Below are positions 45,086 to 54,447 of a stretch of 64,000 nucleotides of DNA, piece by piece. Both the position numbers and the translations under genes were made by a program. Source of the stretch: Moritella sp. F3 (lineage in GTDB: Bacteria > Pseudomonadota > Gammaproteobacteria > Enterobacterales > Moritellaceae); the NCBI RefSeq assembly GCF_015082335.1, contig NZ_BLRL01000003.1, forward strand, positions 372,001-436,000, given 5' to 3'. The notes under the pieces are model-generated. The model worked only from the letters and a program-made list of their open reading frames with translations, did not search any database and was not told where the DNA came from. Numbering within the stretch: position 1 is the stretch's first letter; every line of letters begins with the position of its first letter.

Positions 45086-46201
45086 ATGAATAAATTTCCC
45101 TCAATCGTGATGGCGCTTGGTGTGATAACCGCACTACAAGGCTGTGACAAGCCGATTATAGAGCCAAGACAAAAAGTACAGTTAGTAGAAGTGACGACAG
45201 TTCAGCTTGCTGAAGATTCGGCGAGGTTATCGTTTCCTGCCGTCGCCGTTGCTGCGGATAAGTCTAGTTTATCTTTTCGCTTACAAGGCGAGGTAACAAA
45301 GGTTACTGTTCGCCCTGGTGATCAAGTGGTGGCTGGGCAGCTTCTTGCGCAACTTGATCCGACTTATTACCGTTTAGAAGTGGATGATGCGAAAGCGGAG
45401 TATGCGATTGCAGACAGTCAATATCGTCGTTCGGCTAAACTTGTAGATCAAGGTTATATTGCACCATCGCAATTTGATGAACTCAAAGCACAACGTCGAA
45501 TAGCTAAAGCTAGGTTAGACATTGCCAAACTGAACTTGAGCTTTACCGAACTTAAAGCGCCTTTCTCGGGTATTATTTCACATGTGCCGATTCAGCAATT
45601 TGAAAATGTACAAGTTGGCCAACAGGTGATGAATATTCACAGTTCAACGACAGTTGATATTCAATTACAAGCGCCAGACATTATATATTCAAAAAGCTCT
45701 GCGACTGAAATCGAAGATTCGAGACCGGGTGCTAAGATCATCACCGCTGATGGCCATGAATATGATGCTCACCTAAAAGAGTTCACCACAGAACCGGATC
45801 CTGACGTCGGTTCATTCGTGATCACGCTAACGATGCCGATGCCAGCAGACAGATTTATTCTTGATGGTATGGCAGTTGAAGTACGTGCTGATGCGCAGAA
45901 GTTAAAGATCTATAAGCAAGACGAACCTTTTATCCCATTTGAAGCGATTATTAATGAAGATGGTGATGATTTAAATTTAACTCAGAAGTTTGTTTGGATT
46001 GTAAATAGTGATAATACAGTGAGTAAACGCTTAGTTGTGACCGAGAAAGTGGTTAACAATGGTGTGCGTTTAAGCGCTGGTTTAGCTGTTGGTGAAAAGG
46101 TCGTGGTTGCCGGTGGTAATCGTTTACGTGAAGGTCAATCAGTGAAAATACTCGATAAATCGATGACTCATTCAACTAATAATACAGAGGCTGGACAATA
46201 A
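45086..46201 (+). CDS. RND efflux adaptor protein (second membrane fusion protein)
   Basis: This second adaptor (371 aa) is clearly different from the first but has the same domain order: lipoprotein signal (ALGVITALQGC), the SSLSFRLQGEVTKVTVRPGDQVVAGQLLAQLD lipoyl half, a helical hairpin (ADSQYRRSAKLVDQGYIAPSQFDELKA), and LSFTELKAPFSGIIS. A complex with two non-identical adaptors is known from Pseudomonas TriABC. The stop overlaps the pump start by one base (TAATG). Confidence 0.9.
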   Translation: MNKFPSIVMALGVITALQGCDKPIIEPRQKVQLVEVTTVQLAEDSARLSFPAVAVAADKSSLSFRLQGEVTKVTVRPGDQVVAGQLLAQLDPTYYRLEVDDAKAEYAIADSQYRRSAKLVDQGYIAPSQFDELKAQRRIAKARLDIAKLNLSFTELKAPFSGIISHVPIQQFENVQVGQQVMNIHSSTTVDIQLQAPDIIYSKSSATEIEDSRPGAKIITADGHEYDAHLKEFTTEPDPDVGSFVITLTMPMPADRFILDGMAVEVRADAQKLKIYKQDEPFIPFEAIINEDGDDLNLTQKFVWIVNSDNTVSKRLVVTEKVVNNGVRLSAGLAVGEKVVVAGGNRLREGQSVKILDKSMTHSTNNTEAGQ

Positions 46202-49200
46202 TGAAACAAGATATCGCAGCCTATTTTATTAAAAATAAAGTGATCAGCTGGATGCTCACTCTTATCTTCTTAATTGGCGGTTCGATGGCCTTTTTCGGCC
46301 TAGGGCAATTAGAAGATCCTGAATTCACGATTAAAGATGCAATGGTTGTTACTTCTTATCCTGGTGCTACGCCATTACAAGTCGAAGAAGAGGTGACTTA
46401 TCCGTTAGAGAAAGCCATACAGCAATTAACGTATGTTGATGAAGTTAATTCTATCTCTAGCCGTGGGCTCTCACAGATCACTGTGACGATGAAGAACAAT
46501 TATGGCCCTGATGATTTACCCCAAATATGGGATGAATTACGTCGTAAAGTGAATGACATCAAACCTCATTTACCTCCAGGCGTCGCTGAACCCTCTGTGA
46601 TTGATGACTTTGGTGATGTTTACGGTATTTTACTGGCGATAACGGGTGATGGTTATTCTTATAAAGAACTAAATGACTACGTTGATTACTTACGCCGAGA
46701 AATAGAACTTGTTGATGGCGTTGGTAAAGTGTCAGTGACAGGCGTACAGCAAGAACAAGTCTTTATTGAAATGTCGATGCAACGTTTAAGTAGTTTAGGT
46801 ATTTCACCATCGACTATTTACAATACGTTAGCAACACAAAATCTCGTGTCAAGTGCTGGTGCAATGCGAGTGGGTTCTGAATATATCCGTATTCATCCAA
46901 CTGGCGAATTTACTGATGTCGATGCACTGGGTGATTTGATCATTACCGAAACCGGTGCGCAAGGGCTTATTTACTTACGCGATGTAGCGACCATTAGCCG
47001 TGGTTTTAAAGAAGTACCTGATAATCTAGTTACCTTCAATGGTAAAGTCGCGCTGAATGTCGGTGTGTCGTTTATTTCCGGTGTGAATGTTGTTGAAATG
47101 GGTAAAGGCGTTTATGCGCGTTTAGCTGAGCTAAAAGAGCAACAACCCGTTGGTATTGATATCGATGCTGTTTACAGCCAACCTGATGAAGTTGATAAAT
47201 CAGTGAAAGGCTTCCTGGTGAGTCTTGGCCAAGCGATTGGTATTGTTATCATTGTACTGCTGTTATTTATGGGCTTGCGTTCTGGTGTCTTAATTGGCCT
47301 GATTTTATTACTCACCGTATTGGGTACATTCGTATTCATGAACTTGATGTCGATTGATTTACAGCGTATTTCACTTGGTGGACTGGTGATTGCACTGGGT
47401 ATGCTGGTGGATAATGCCATTGTTGTGGTCGAGGGTATCTTAATTGGGGTCCAGAAAGGTCGAACTCGCTTGCAGGCTGCAACTGATATTGTGACCCAAA
47501 CTAAATGGCCTTTACTCGGTGCGACGGTTATTGCTGTTACCGCATTTGCGCCAATTGGCTTATCGCAAGATTCTACCGGTGAATATACAGGAACACTCTT
47601 TACCGTTTTACTTATCTCGTTAATGTTAAGTTGGTTTACTGCAATTTCAATTACGCCTTTCTTTGCTGACATGTTCTTTAAAGGCATGAAAGTTGACGCG
47701 GATAGCGCAGATGTAGACCCGTATAAAGGCATTGTATTTGTTACTTACAAACGCGTATTAGAAGCGTGCATGAAATATGCGTGGACAACTGTGTTTGCTT
47801 TAATTTTGATGTTAGTGGCTAGCTTGTATGGTTTCACTCAATTAAAACAATCATTCTTTCCGTCATCAACAACGCCTATGTTTATGGTTGATGTTTGGTT
47901 ACCGGAAGGTACTGATATTCGAGCAACCAGCGAAAAACTGCGTGAACTTGAAGTCATGGTTAGCGCGAATGAAAAAGTAGATCATGTCTCTTCAAGTACA
48001 GGTAAAGGCTCTCAGCGCTTTATGCTGACTTATTCGCCAGAAAAAAGTTACGCGTCTTACGGTGAGTTAATTATTCGTGTTGACAGTTACGATGACGTCA
48101 TGCCGATGATGGCTGAAGTGAGTGAGAAACTTGACGCTCTACATCCTGATATTGAATACAAACTCAAGCGTATCGCCTTAGGGCCTTCTTCGGGTGCTAA
48201 AATTGAAGCGCGTTTGGTTGGTTCTGATCCGACGGTATTACGTGGTTTAGCACAGCAAACTGTCGATATTATGCGTGCAGATCCTGGCGCATTTAATGTG
48301 CGTCACGATTGGCGTGAACGTACCAAAGTGATTGAACCTGTCTTCAATGAAAGTCAGGCGCGTCGTTATGGTATCACTAAATCTGATGTTGATGATTTAC
48401 TGCAAATGGCATTCAGTGGTTTAACGGTAGGTATTTATCGTGATGGTACGAGTTTATTACCTATTGTAGCTCGCTTACCTGAAAATGAGCGTGTGGATAT
48501 CAGTACGATTGAGGGCATGAAGATTTGGAGTCCCGTGCTGAAAGGTTATGTGCCGTTACAGCAAGTGATATTAGCGGTTAACGTGCGTTGGGAAGACCCC
48601 ATTGTTGTGCGTAAAAACCGTAAACGTATGCTGACCATATTTGCTGACCCAGATCCATTAGGTGAAGAAACAGCTGCTACCTTACAAAAACGTATTCAGC
48701 CGTTAGTAGAAGCAATTGATTTCCCACCGGGCTATTCGCTTGAATGGGGTGGTGAATATGAATCATCTGCTGATGCACAAGCGTCGTTATTCCAGACGAT
48801 GCCAATGGGTTATCTGTTTATGTTCTTAATTACCATTTTCTTGTTTAACAACGTGAAAAATGCAGTGATTGTTTGGGCGACAGTACCACTGGCCATTATT
48901 GGTGTGACAATGGGGCTACTCGCCCTTAATACGCCCTTTGGTTTCATGGCGTTACTCGGTTTCTTAAGTCTGTCAGGGATGCTGGTTAAAAATGGTATCG
49001 TATTACTTGATCAGATTGAGATTGAGATCCACAGTGGTAAAGAAAGATATGAAGCGGTTGTTGATGCTGCAGTGAGCCGTGTTCGTCCGGTTTGTATGGC
49101 GGCGATCACAACGGTATTAGGCATGGTGCCGTTACTACCTGATGTATTCTTTAAGCCAATGGCGGTGACCATTATGTTTGGTTTAGGGTTTGCGACTGTA

Positions 49201-49275
49201 CTGACTTTACTCGTGGTACCTGTACTTTATCGCATGTTACATCGCTTAAAAATACCTGAGGTAGTAGGCAAGTAA
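46201..49275 (+). CDS. RND family efflux pump (TriC/HAE1 type)
   Basis: The 1024-residue inner-membrane transporter has the two-fold RND layout: TM1 near residues 14-33, a large periplasmic loop, TM2-6 around 340-480, a second loop and TM8-12 at the end. In the proton-relay helix TM4 the pair usually Asp-Asp in AcrB reads D404-N405 (GMLVDNAIVVVEG); the Lys in TM10 is kept (SGMLVKNGIVLLDQ). It uses proton flow to expel compounds, possibly biocides or lipids. The outer-membrane channel is not encoded here, so a TolC-like protein elsewhere must serve. Closed by a strong terminator. Confidence 0.93.
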   Translation: MKQDIAAYFIKNKVISWMLTLIFLIGGSMAFFGLGQLEDPEFTIKDAMVVTSYPGATPLQVEEEVTYPLEKAIQQLTYVDEVNSISSRGLSQITVTMKNNYGPDDLPQIWDELRRKVNDIKPHLPPGVAEPSVIDDFGDVYGILLAITGDGYSYKELNDYVDYLRREIELVDGVGKVSVTGVQQEQVFIEMSMQRLSSLGISPSTIYNTLATQNLVSSAGAMRVGSEYIRIHPTGEFTDVDALGDLIITETGAQGLIYLRDVATISRGFKEVPDNLVTFNGKVALNVGVSFISGVNVVEMGKGVYARLAELKEQQPVGIDIDAVYSQPDEVDKSVKGFLVSLGQAIGIVIIVLLLFMGLRSGVLIGLILLLTVLGTFVFMNLMSIDLQRISLGGLVIALGMLVDNAIVVVEGILIGVQKGRTRLQAATDIVTQTKWPLLGATVIAVTAFAPIGLSQDSTGEYTGTLFTVLLISLMLSWFTAISITPFFADMFFKGMKVDADSADVDPYKGIVFVTYKRVLEACMKYAWTTVFALILMLVASLYGFTQLKQSFFPSSTTPMFMVDVWLPEGTDIRATSEKLRELEVMVSANEKVDHVSSSTGKGSQRFMLTYSPEKSYASYGELIIRVDSYDDVMPMMAEVSEKLDALHPDIEYKLKRIALGPSSGAKIEARLVGSDPTVLRGLAQQTVDIMRADPGAFNVRHDWRERTKVIEPVFNESQARRYGITKSDVDDLLQMAFSGLTVGIYRDGTSLLPIVARLPENERVDISTIEGMKIWSPVLKGYVPLQQVILAVNVRWEDPIVVRKNRKRMLTIFADPDPLGEETAATLQKRIQPLVEAIDFPPGYSLEWGGEYESSADAQASLFQTMPMGYLFMFLITIFLFNNVKNAVIVWATVPLAIIGVTMGLLALNTPFGFMALLGFLSLSGMLVKNGIVLLDQIEIEIHSGKERYEAVVDAAVSRVRPVCMAAITTVLGMVPLLPDVFFKPMAVTIMFGLGFATVLTLLVVPVLYRMLHRLKIPEVVGK

Positions 49276-49299
49276 TACTGGCTATCTTTGTTTAATAAT

Positions 49300-49330
49300 A
49301 AAAACAAGCGCCTATATGGCGCTTGTTTTT
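49300..49330. terminator. Bidirectional terminator between the RND pump and a LysR gene
   Basis: A 13-bp perfect stem (AAAAACAAGCGCC with GGCGCTTGTTTTT) and a TATAT loop, with A5 and T5 ends. Confidence 0.88.
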
Positions 49331-49366
49331 TATATGGCACTTTATATGAATTTTTATATCGTTATT

Positions 49367-50272
49367 CTAGTTTTGTTTTAATTCTGCAGTGACAAAATCA
49401 ATAAAATGCCTTACTTTTGAAGAGACGTATTTACGACTAGGGTAAATCAAGTAGACATTGATTTCCTGATGTTGATAATCATGAAACAATTCGACTAATT
49501 TTCCCGTTTCTATTTCGTCACCAAGATTGAAGCGTGGCATTCTGGTAATGCCATGACCAGCAAGGCATAAAGACAGCTCCATTTCAGAGCTGTTGGTGAG
49601 TACTCTGCTTTCTACTTGGATCTGATGTTGTTGGCCAGAGTTATGTTTTAAAGACCAAGTATTAGGTTGTTTCAAGTTGCTGTAACTAATGATTTTATGT
49701 TGCGCAAGGTCCGCTAGCACTTGCGGCGTGCCATGTTGTTGCAGGTAACCCGGTGATGCTATTGTGACACCTTGAGAGCTGAATATTCTCTTGCTGATGA
49801 ATGTTGAGTCGTCTAGCTGCGCAGAGCCTCGAATGAGTACATCAAAGCCCTCTGTGACCATGTCGACCTTGCGGTTATCTAAATCTAACTCGAGGTTAAC
49901 TTGAGGGTAGAGGTTTAGAAAGCGTGAGAATATGGTCTGCATTCGCGAGTTACCAAAGCTGGTGGGGCAGCTGATACGTAACGTGCCTTTTGGCTCTAGT
50001 TGACGACCGTTTAGGGTATCCTCTGCTTGCTCTGCATCACTTATTATCTGCTGGCATTGTAGAAAGTAGATCTCACCTTCGGGCGTTAGGCGTAGTGAGC
50101 GAGTCGTTCTGTGCATGAGGCGCACGCCAAGTCTCGATTCTAGTTTGTTAATTTCTTTACTAATATAGGAAGTAGAGTGGCCACTACTTTGAGCGGCTAG
50201 GGTAAAGCTGCCGGTATTGACGATTTCCACAAATATAACCATGCCGTTAAGTAATTGCGCGTTATAAGCCAA
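49367..50272 (-). CDS. LysR family transcriptional regulator
   Basis: This 301-residue regulator has an N-terminal winged helix (FVEIVNTGSFTLAAQSSGHSTSYISKEINKLESRLGVRLMHRTTRSLRLT) and a C-terminal periplasmic-binding-protein-like ligand domain. It belongs to the CrgA/DmlR-like group (MHRTTRSL, QCQQIISDAEQAED). It is divergent from the VOC and FMN-reductase genes across 178 bp, so those are its likely targets. It ends convergently with the RND operon. Inducer unknown. Confidence 0.9.
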   Translation of the reverse strand: MAYNAQLLNGMVIFVEIVNTGSFTLAAQSSGHSTSYISKEINKLESRLGVRLMHRTTRSLRLTPEGEIYFLQCQQIISDAEQAEDTLNGRQLEPKGTLRISCPTSFGNSRMQTIFSRFLNLYPQVNLELDLDNRKVDMVTEGFDVLIRGSAQLDDSTFISKRIFSSQGVTIASPGYLQQHGTPQVLADLAQHKIISYSNLKQPNTWSLKHNSGQQHQIQVESRVLTNSSEMELSLCLAGHGITRMPRFNLGDEIETGKLVELFHDYQHQEINVYLIYPSRKYVSSKVRHFIDFVTAELKQN

Positions 50273-50450
50273 ATTAAATCCTTTTCTATTAGTATGTGAA
50301 TAACGCCCATCTTAGCCAATTAAGAGTCATATGGAAATAATCATTTCCCATTCATGCTATTAATCTTTTGTTATGGTTACTCTATTATTAACTCATCAAG
50401 TTTATACAGCGATACGGTTTATTAACGACATAAGCAGTTAGGAGAATGTG

Positions 50451-50876
50451 ATGTTAGGACTTACACGAGTTAATCATATTGGTTTACGCGTGGGTGACTT
50501 TGAAACCTCACGAGATTTTTATGCAAAACTTGGTTTCCAGTATGTTACAGGGCCGAGTGGACCAGAGCCTGTTGCTATTGTTGAGCATCCAAGCGGTATT
50601 AACATTAATTTTATTTTAAATGCGGTGAAACCTGCGCAAGGTGACATGGCTACCAATATATTAATGGATATCGCAACAAAACATACTGGTTACACCCATG
50701 TTGCGCTTGAAGTTGAAGATGCTGAATTAACAATACGTCAGCTTGGCGAGTTAGGTATTGCGTTGAGTGCAGAACCAATGACACACCCGACAGGTACATC
50801 TTTATTTATTCGTGATCCAGATAACAATGTCGTTGAATTTATCGAATATAAAGGTCTTAAAAATCTCCAAGATTAA
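50451..50876 (+). CDS. VOC superfamily (glyoxalase-fold) protein
   Basis: The 141 residues form two beta-alpha-beta-beta-beta modules: NHIGLRVGDFETSRDFYAKLGF with the first metal-site His, an acidic ligand in IVEHPSGININF, THVALEVEDAELTIRQLGELGI with the second His, and a final VVEFIEYK Glu. Glyoxalase I, dioxygenase or resistance roles are all possible. I take ATG 50451, six bases after AGGAG; a GTG directly before it is in frame. A FMN-reductase gene follows 101 bp later on the same strand. Confidence 0.85.
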   Translation: MLGLTRVNHIGLRVGDFETSRDFYAKLGFQYVTGPSGPEPVAIVEHPSGININFILNAVKPAQGDMATNILMDIATKHTGYTHVALEVEDAELTIRQLGELGIALSAEPMTHPTGTSLFIRDPDNNVVEFIEYKGLKNLQD

Positions 50877-50977
50877 TCACGATCTACCATGATAGTGAAC
50901 TGTATTAGCTTTAAACGTCGCACAGAATCGCAAACGTATAAATTGAATTTACAAATCGAATTTTAAAAGGAATCAAT

Positions 50978-51517
50978 ATGAAAGTTTTAGCATTAGCAGC
51001 AAGTAATAGTCGCCAATCAATTAACAAGCAACTTGTGAGTTACGCAAGTGAAGTATTAACGTCAAAGGTAATCAACAATGCTGAAGTTGAAGTGATAGAT
51101 ATTAATGACTTTGAAATGGCGTTGTATAGTATTGATCGTGAAACTGAAAGCGGTATTCCACAGCAAGCACAAGCATTTTACGACAAAATAGGAAGTGTTG
51201 ATGCCATTATCATTTCGTATGCAGAACATAATGGTTCGTATACCGCGGCATTTAAAAACCTATTTGATTGGACTTCGCGTATTGATCCTAAGGTCTATCA
51301 AGGTAAAAAAATGCTCATGTTAGCTACTTCACCAGGTCCAGGTGGTGCAGGGAGTGTATTAGCGGCAGCAACAGGTTCTGCACCTTATTTTGCTGGTGAA
51401 GTAAAAGCCTCACTTTCAGTGGGTAGTTTTTACGATAATTTTGATATGGAAACAGGTCAATTACGTAACGAAGAAATACAGAAACAGCTCGAAGATGCGC
51501 TTGCTACATTGAAATAA
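50978..51517 (+). CDS. NADPH-dependent FMN reductase family protein
   Basis: The 179-residue flavodoxin-like protein binds FMN: a short phosphate loop (LAASNSRQSINKQL), the YAEHNGSYTAAFKNLFDW segment over the flavin ring, and SPGPGGAGSVLAAA. Enzymes of this group reduce quinones, chromate, azo dyes or other flavins. AAAGGA lies before the ATG. Together with the VOC protein and the divergent LysR it looks like an electrophile or quinone response unit. A strong terminator follows. Confidence 0.88.
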   Translation: MKVLALAASNSRQSINKQLVSYASEVLTSKVINNAEVEVIDINDFEMALYSIDRETESGIPQQAQAFYDKIGSVDAIIISYAEHNGSYTAAFKNLFDWTSRIDPKVYQGKKMLMLATSPGPGGAGSVLAAATGSAPYFAGEVKASLSVGSFYDNFDMETGQLRNEEIQKQLEDALATLK

Positions 51518-51582
51518 TCTGTTTGGCCCTGTTCCAAAATCTGTGTGATCAACTGATATTACACTGAACTTTATATCCAAAC

Positions 51583-51616
51583 GCTTGCTTATGACATTAA
51601 TAAGCAAGCATTTTTT
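51583..51616. terminator. Terminator after the FMN reductase gene
   Basis: GCTTGCTTAT / GACATTA / ATAAGCAAGC (10-bp perfect stem) followed by A and T6. It also lies just past the end of the convergent LysR gene. Confidence 0.85.
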
Positions 51617-51658
51617 ATTCGTGAGAAACTATGTTTCTGGCTAGACTTCTTCTACCTT

Positions 51659-52555
51659 CTATCTCGTTTCTAAAGCAGTTAAGTTTTCTAAGCGTTTAAG
51701 TAAGAACTCATAAAAACACTTCACGCGGGCACTGTGCTTTGAATCTTTATGATACACAAACCACATCGCTTCTTCTGATTCAGGTGAATTTAAAGTCACT
51801 TGTACCAATGACGGGTATCGCTTGGCCTGGTGTTCTCCGATAGGTCCAATACCCATACCTTCTATAACGGCTTGGCTTACATCTGGGAAGTGGCTGCTCT
51901 GAAATACAATTCTATCTTTATCAATATTATCGACGATATGACGCACAAAAGGGATCCTATACTTGTCTGGGGTAGGCAAGATCCAGTAGTGATCATTGAG
52001 TGTGCTATCTGTTGTCGGTTGGCCAAATTCTTTAATGTACTCAGCGGAGGCGTAATAATTCGTTTTGAAGCGGGTTAATTGCTTGACGATTAAATCAGTG
52101 CCATTTGGCTTTGGACCTACGCGTAACGAGACGTGCGCAGCGCCGGATTCTAATGGCACTATATCATCAGTCGACAATAGCATAATGCGTATTGCTGGAT
52201 AGATGTCCCTGAAAGCCTTTAATGCAGGTGCTAGCTGTGAAGAATAAGAACTGATCGTGGAAATACGCAACTCACCGCTAATATTACTTTCTACATTCTG
52301 TAGCTGATGTTCTAGTTTACTAAAGCGGGTAATTAGACTCGGTAGCTCCGCAAGCAAGATCGCCCCTGCATCTGTTAGCTTGTAACCACGCTGGTGTCGG
52401 AAAAATAATTTAACCTCCAAGGCTGTTTCGAGCTGATTAATACGTCGTAGTACTGTCGCATGGTTGATATTTAGTGATTTACCTGCTTGGCTTAAACTAC
52501 CGTCAATGGCAACTTGATACGCTATTTTATAATCATCCCAAGAAATATTTTTCAT
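51659..52555 (-). CDS. LysR family transcriptional regulator
   Basis: The 298-residue regulator has the winged helix YQVAIDGSLSQAGKSLNINHATVLRRINQLETALEVKLFFRH and a substrate-binding-like C-terminal domain. The ATVLRRI recognition helix differs from the first LysR gene. It faces the cytochrome b561 and YceI genes across 198 bp, so control of those is the simplest guess. Confidence 0.9.
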   Translation of the reverse strand: MKNISWDDYKIAYQVAIDGSLSQAGKSLNINHATVLRRINQLETALEVKLFFRHQRGYKLTDAGAILLAELPSLITRFSKLEHQLQNVESNISGELRISTISSYSSQLAPALKAFRDIYPAIRIMLLSTDDIVPLESGAAHVSLRVGPKPNGTDLIVKQLTRFKTNYYASAEYIKEFGQPTTDSTLNDHYWILPTPDKYRIPFVRHIVDNIDKDRIVFQSSHFPDVSQAVIEGMGIGPIGEHQAKRYPSLVQVTLNSPESEEAMWFVYHKDSKHSARVKCFYEFLLKRLENLTALETR

Positions 52556-52753
52556 ATCAAAACTCTTTTAAGTCGTTTTAAATTGATGGAGGTTTAGATG
52601 AAACAATCGCTTATGTGAGTTATTGCGAATGAGGTTATCTAAATTAATGTAAAAGTTCTGTGCATTTATGCACAATAGTTTCTCATTAATCACTATTTTT
52701 TAATAGTCACAATCACCGTATTATTAATTAACTGATGTAGGGGACATATTCGA

Positions 52754-53305
52754 ATGTTAAGAAATACGAAAACGGCTTATGGCTGGGTAGCCATTTTATT
52801 GCACTGGCTTATGGCGCTAACCATTTTTGGCATGTTTGGCCTAGGCTTATACATGGTAGAGCTGACCTATTATGACGCTTGGTACAAAGGATCTCTCGAT
52901 TTGCATAAAAGCATCGGTATTCTGTTACTTGGTCTGTTATTTATTCGCACACTGTGGCGCTGTATCAATATCAATCCAGATAGCGCAGATGAATATGCGA
53001 GCAAATTTGAATTGAAAAGTGCCCATTTAGTACACATAGGTTTATACCTACTGATGTTTACATTAATGATTTCAGGGTATTTAATTTCAACTGCTGATGG
53101 TCGTGGCATCAATGTGTTTGAGATATTTACTGTACCGGCGATCCCATTCGCTGTTGATAATCAAGAAGACATCGCAGGTCAAATTCATGAAATTTTGGCA
53201 TGGGCGTTAATTGTCTTAGCTGGTATTCATGCACTAGCTGCAATTAAGCACCATTTTATTAATAAGAATAATACGTTAGTACGTATGTTTAAAGTCAAAA
53301 AATAG
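52754..53305 (+). CDS. Cytochrome b561 family protein
   Basis: The 183-residue inner-membrane cytochrome has four hydrophobic helices with the expected haem-ligand histidines: AILLHWLMALTIFG, SLDLHKSIGILLLG, SAHLVHIGLYLLMF and IHEILAWALIVLAGIHALAAIKHHF. Similar CybB-type proteins (E. coli YodB/CybB) oxidise quinol and some handle superoxide. GGGG lies before the ATG. A YceI gene follows after 66 bp, a common pairing. Confidence 0.9.
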   Translation: MLRNTKTAYGWVAILLHWLMALTIFGMFGLGLYMVELTYYDAWYKGSLDLHKSIGILLLGLLFIRTLWRCININPDSADEYASKFELKSAHLVHIGLYLLMFTLMISGYLISTADGRGINVFEIFTVPAIPFAVDNQEDIAGQIHEILAWALIVLAGIHALAAIKHHFINKNNTLVRMFKVKK

Positions 53306-53371
53306 CAACCGACTGTCACTTTACACATTGTAAAACAGCAAACAAATATAAAAACAATTAAGGATAATCAG

Positions 53372-53959
53372 ATGAAAAAACAAATTTTAGCCGCTGCAAT
53401 CGCAGCAAGTTCACTACTTGCAGTAGTGGCGCCAAACGTAGCACAGGCTGCTGATTATAAAGTTGATGTTGCAGGTGCACATGCTTCTGTTCAGTTTAAA
53501 ATTAAGCATTTAGGTTACAGCTGGTTATTGGGACGCTTTAATAATTTTGATGGCGGTTTTTCTTATGATGCTAAGTTACCAAATGAATCTAAAATCAATA
53601 TGGTGATAAATACTGGGAGCTTAGATTCAAACCATGCAGAGCGTGATAAACATTTAAGAAGTGATGACTTTTTAGATGTTAAAAAATTCCCAAAAGCACG
53701 GTTTAAGAGTCAAAGTATTAAGTTCAGTGATGATGACAATGCGATTGTGACGGGCGCATTTACGCTTAAAGGCATTACAAAAACGATCACATTCCCTATT
53801 ACTAAAGTGGGCGAAGGTTCAGATCCTTGGGGTGGTTATCGCGTTGGTTTTACTGGTGAGACGAGCCTTAAATTAACTGATTATGGTATAATGACAAATC
53901 TTGGTCCTGCGTCAACCACTGTTGATATGACGTTTAATCTTGAAGGTGTTCGTCAGTAA
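53372..53959 (+). CDS. YceI family periplasmic protein
   Basis: The 195 residues start with a signal peptide (LAAAIAASSLLAVVAPNVAQA) and form a YceI lipocalin-like barrel: VDVAGAHASVQFKIKHLGYSW, then SNHAERDKHLRSDDFLDVKKFPKARF and FTLKGITKTITFPI. YceI proteins bind polyprenoid lipids such as quinone precursors, fitting the adjacent membrane cytochrome. Length and motifs are normal. Confidence 0.93.
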   Translation: MKKQILAAAIAASSLLAVVAPNVAQAADYKVDVAGAHASVQFKIKHLGYSWLLGRFNNFDGGFSYDAKLPNESKINMVINTGSLDSNHAERDKHLRSDDFLDVKKFPKARFKSQSIKFSDDDNAIVTGAFTLKGITKTITFPITKVGEGSDPWGGYRVGFTGETSLKLTDYGIMTNLGPASTTVDMTFNLEGVRQ

Positions 53960-54447
53960 CGCTATCTATAAATATAGTTGAGTATAAATATAGCCAGTAA
54001 GGGATTAATGGAACAGGTATTACTGAGTCCAACTTTACTGGCTTATTGTTGAATAAATAGTCACTTATAGTTTCTGATTAGCTTATGCACTGTTTTTTTG
54101 GATGTTATTTACAATTAATTTTAGTTTATTTCAAATTTTATTTACGAACATATCTTATTTCCCACAATAAATATCACGTTAGTGTTAGATAGCACCCCAT
54201 TCGATCATAATACCCACCATGTTATCAATTTTAGCTTTACCTCTCATTTAGATATTCTCTAACGTTATAATTATTTTTATAAGTCATTTTTTATAATAAA
54301 AAATAATGGAATAATGTTATTTTCTTAATGGATATATACTTTTATTTATCAATAGCTAGAAACACTTAGCTCACAAAGTCCAGACAGGTAGTCATCATAT
54401 TATTAATTTAATAATATAGCGGGTCTTGGTATTCTTAGGCGCTGGTA
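53960..54447. other. 488-bp AT-rich gap before the TPR-GGDEF pair
   Basis: No gene. It contains AGCCAGTAA (53992-54000) repeated inverted as TTACTGGCT (54035-54043) with a long loop, a weak end signal for yceI, and an AT-rich near-palindrome at 54399-54418. I looked for a cyclic di-GMP riboswitch in front of the cyclase gene and saw none. Confidence 0.4.

Noticed and set aside
47172..47732. A 186-codon open frame antisense to the RND pump gene
   Set aside because: It lies wholly inside a well-supported gene, its product is Thr/Ser/Ile-rich low-complexity sequence with no family resemblance, and it is the expected shadow of a hydrophobic reading frame.
53960..54447. Possible cyclic di-GMP (GEMM) riboswitch before the cyclase gene
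   Set aside because: I searched by eye for the conserved GEMM blocks and found neither the core motif nor a matching stem layout.
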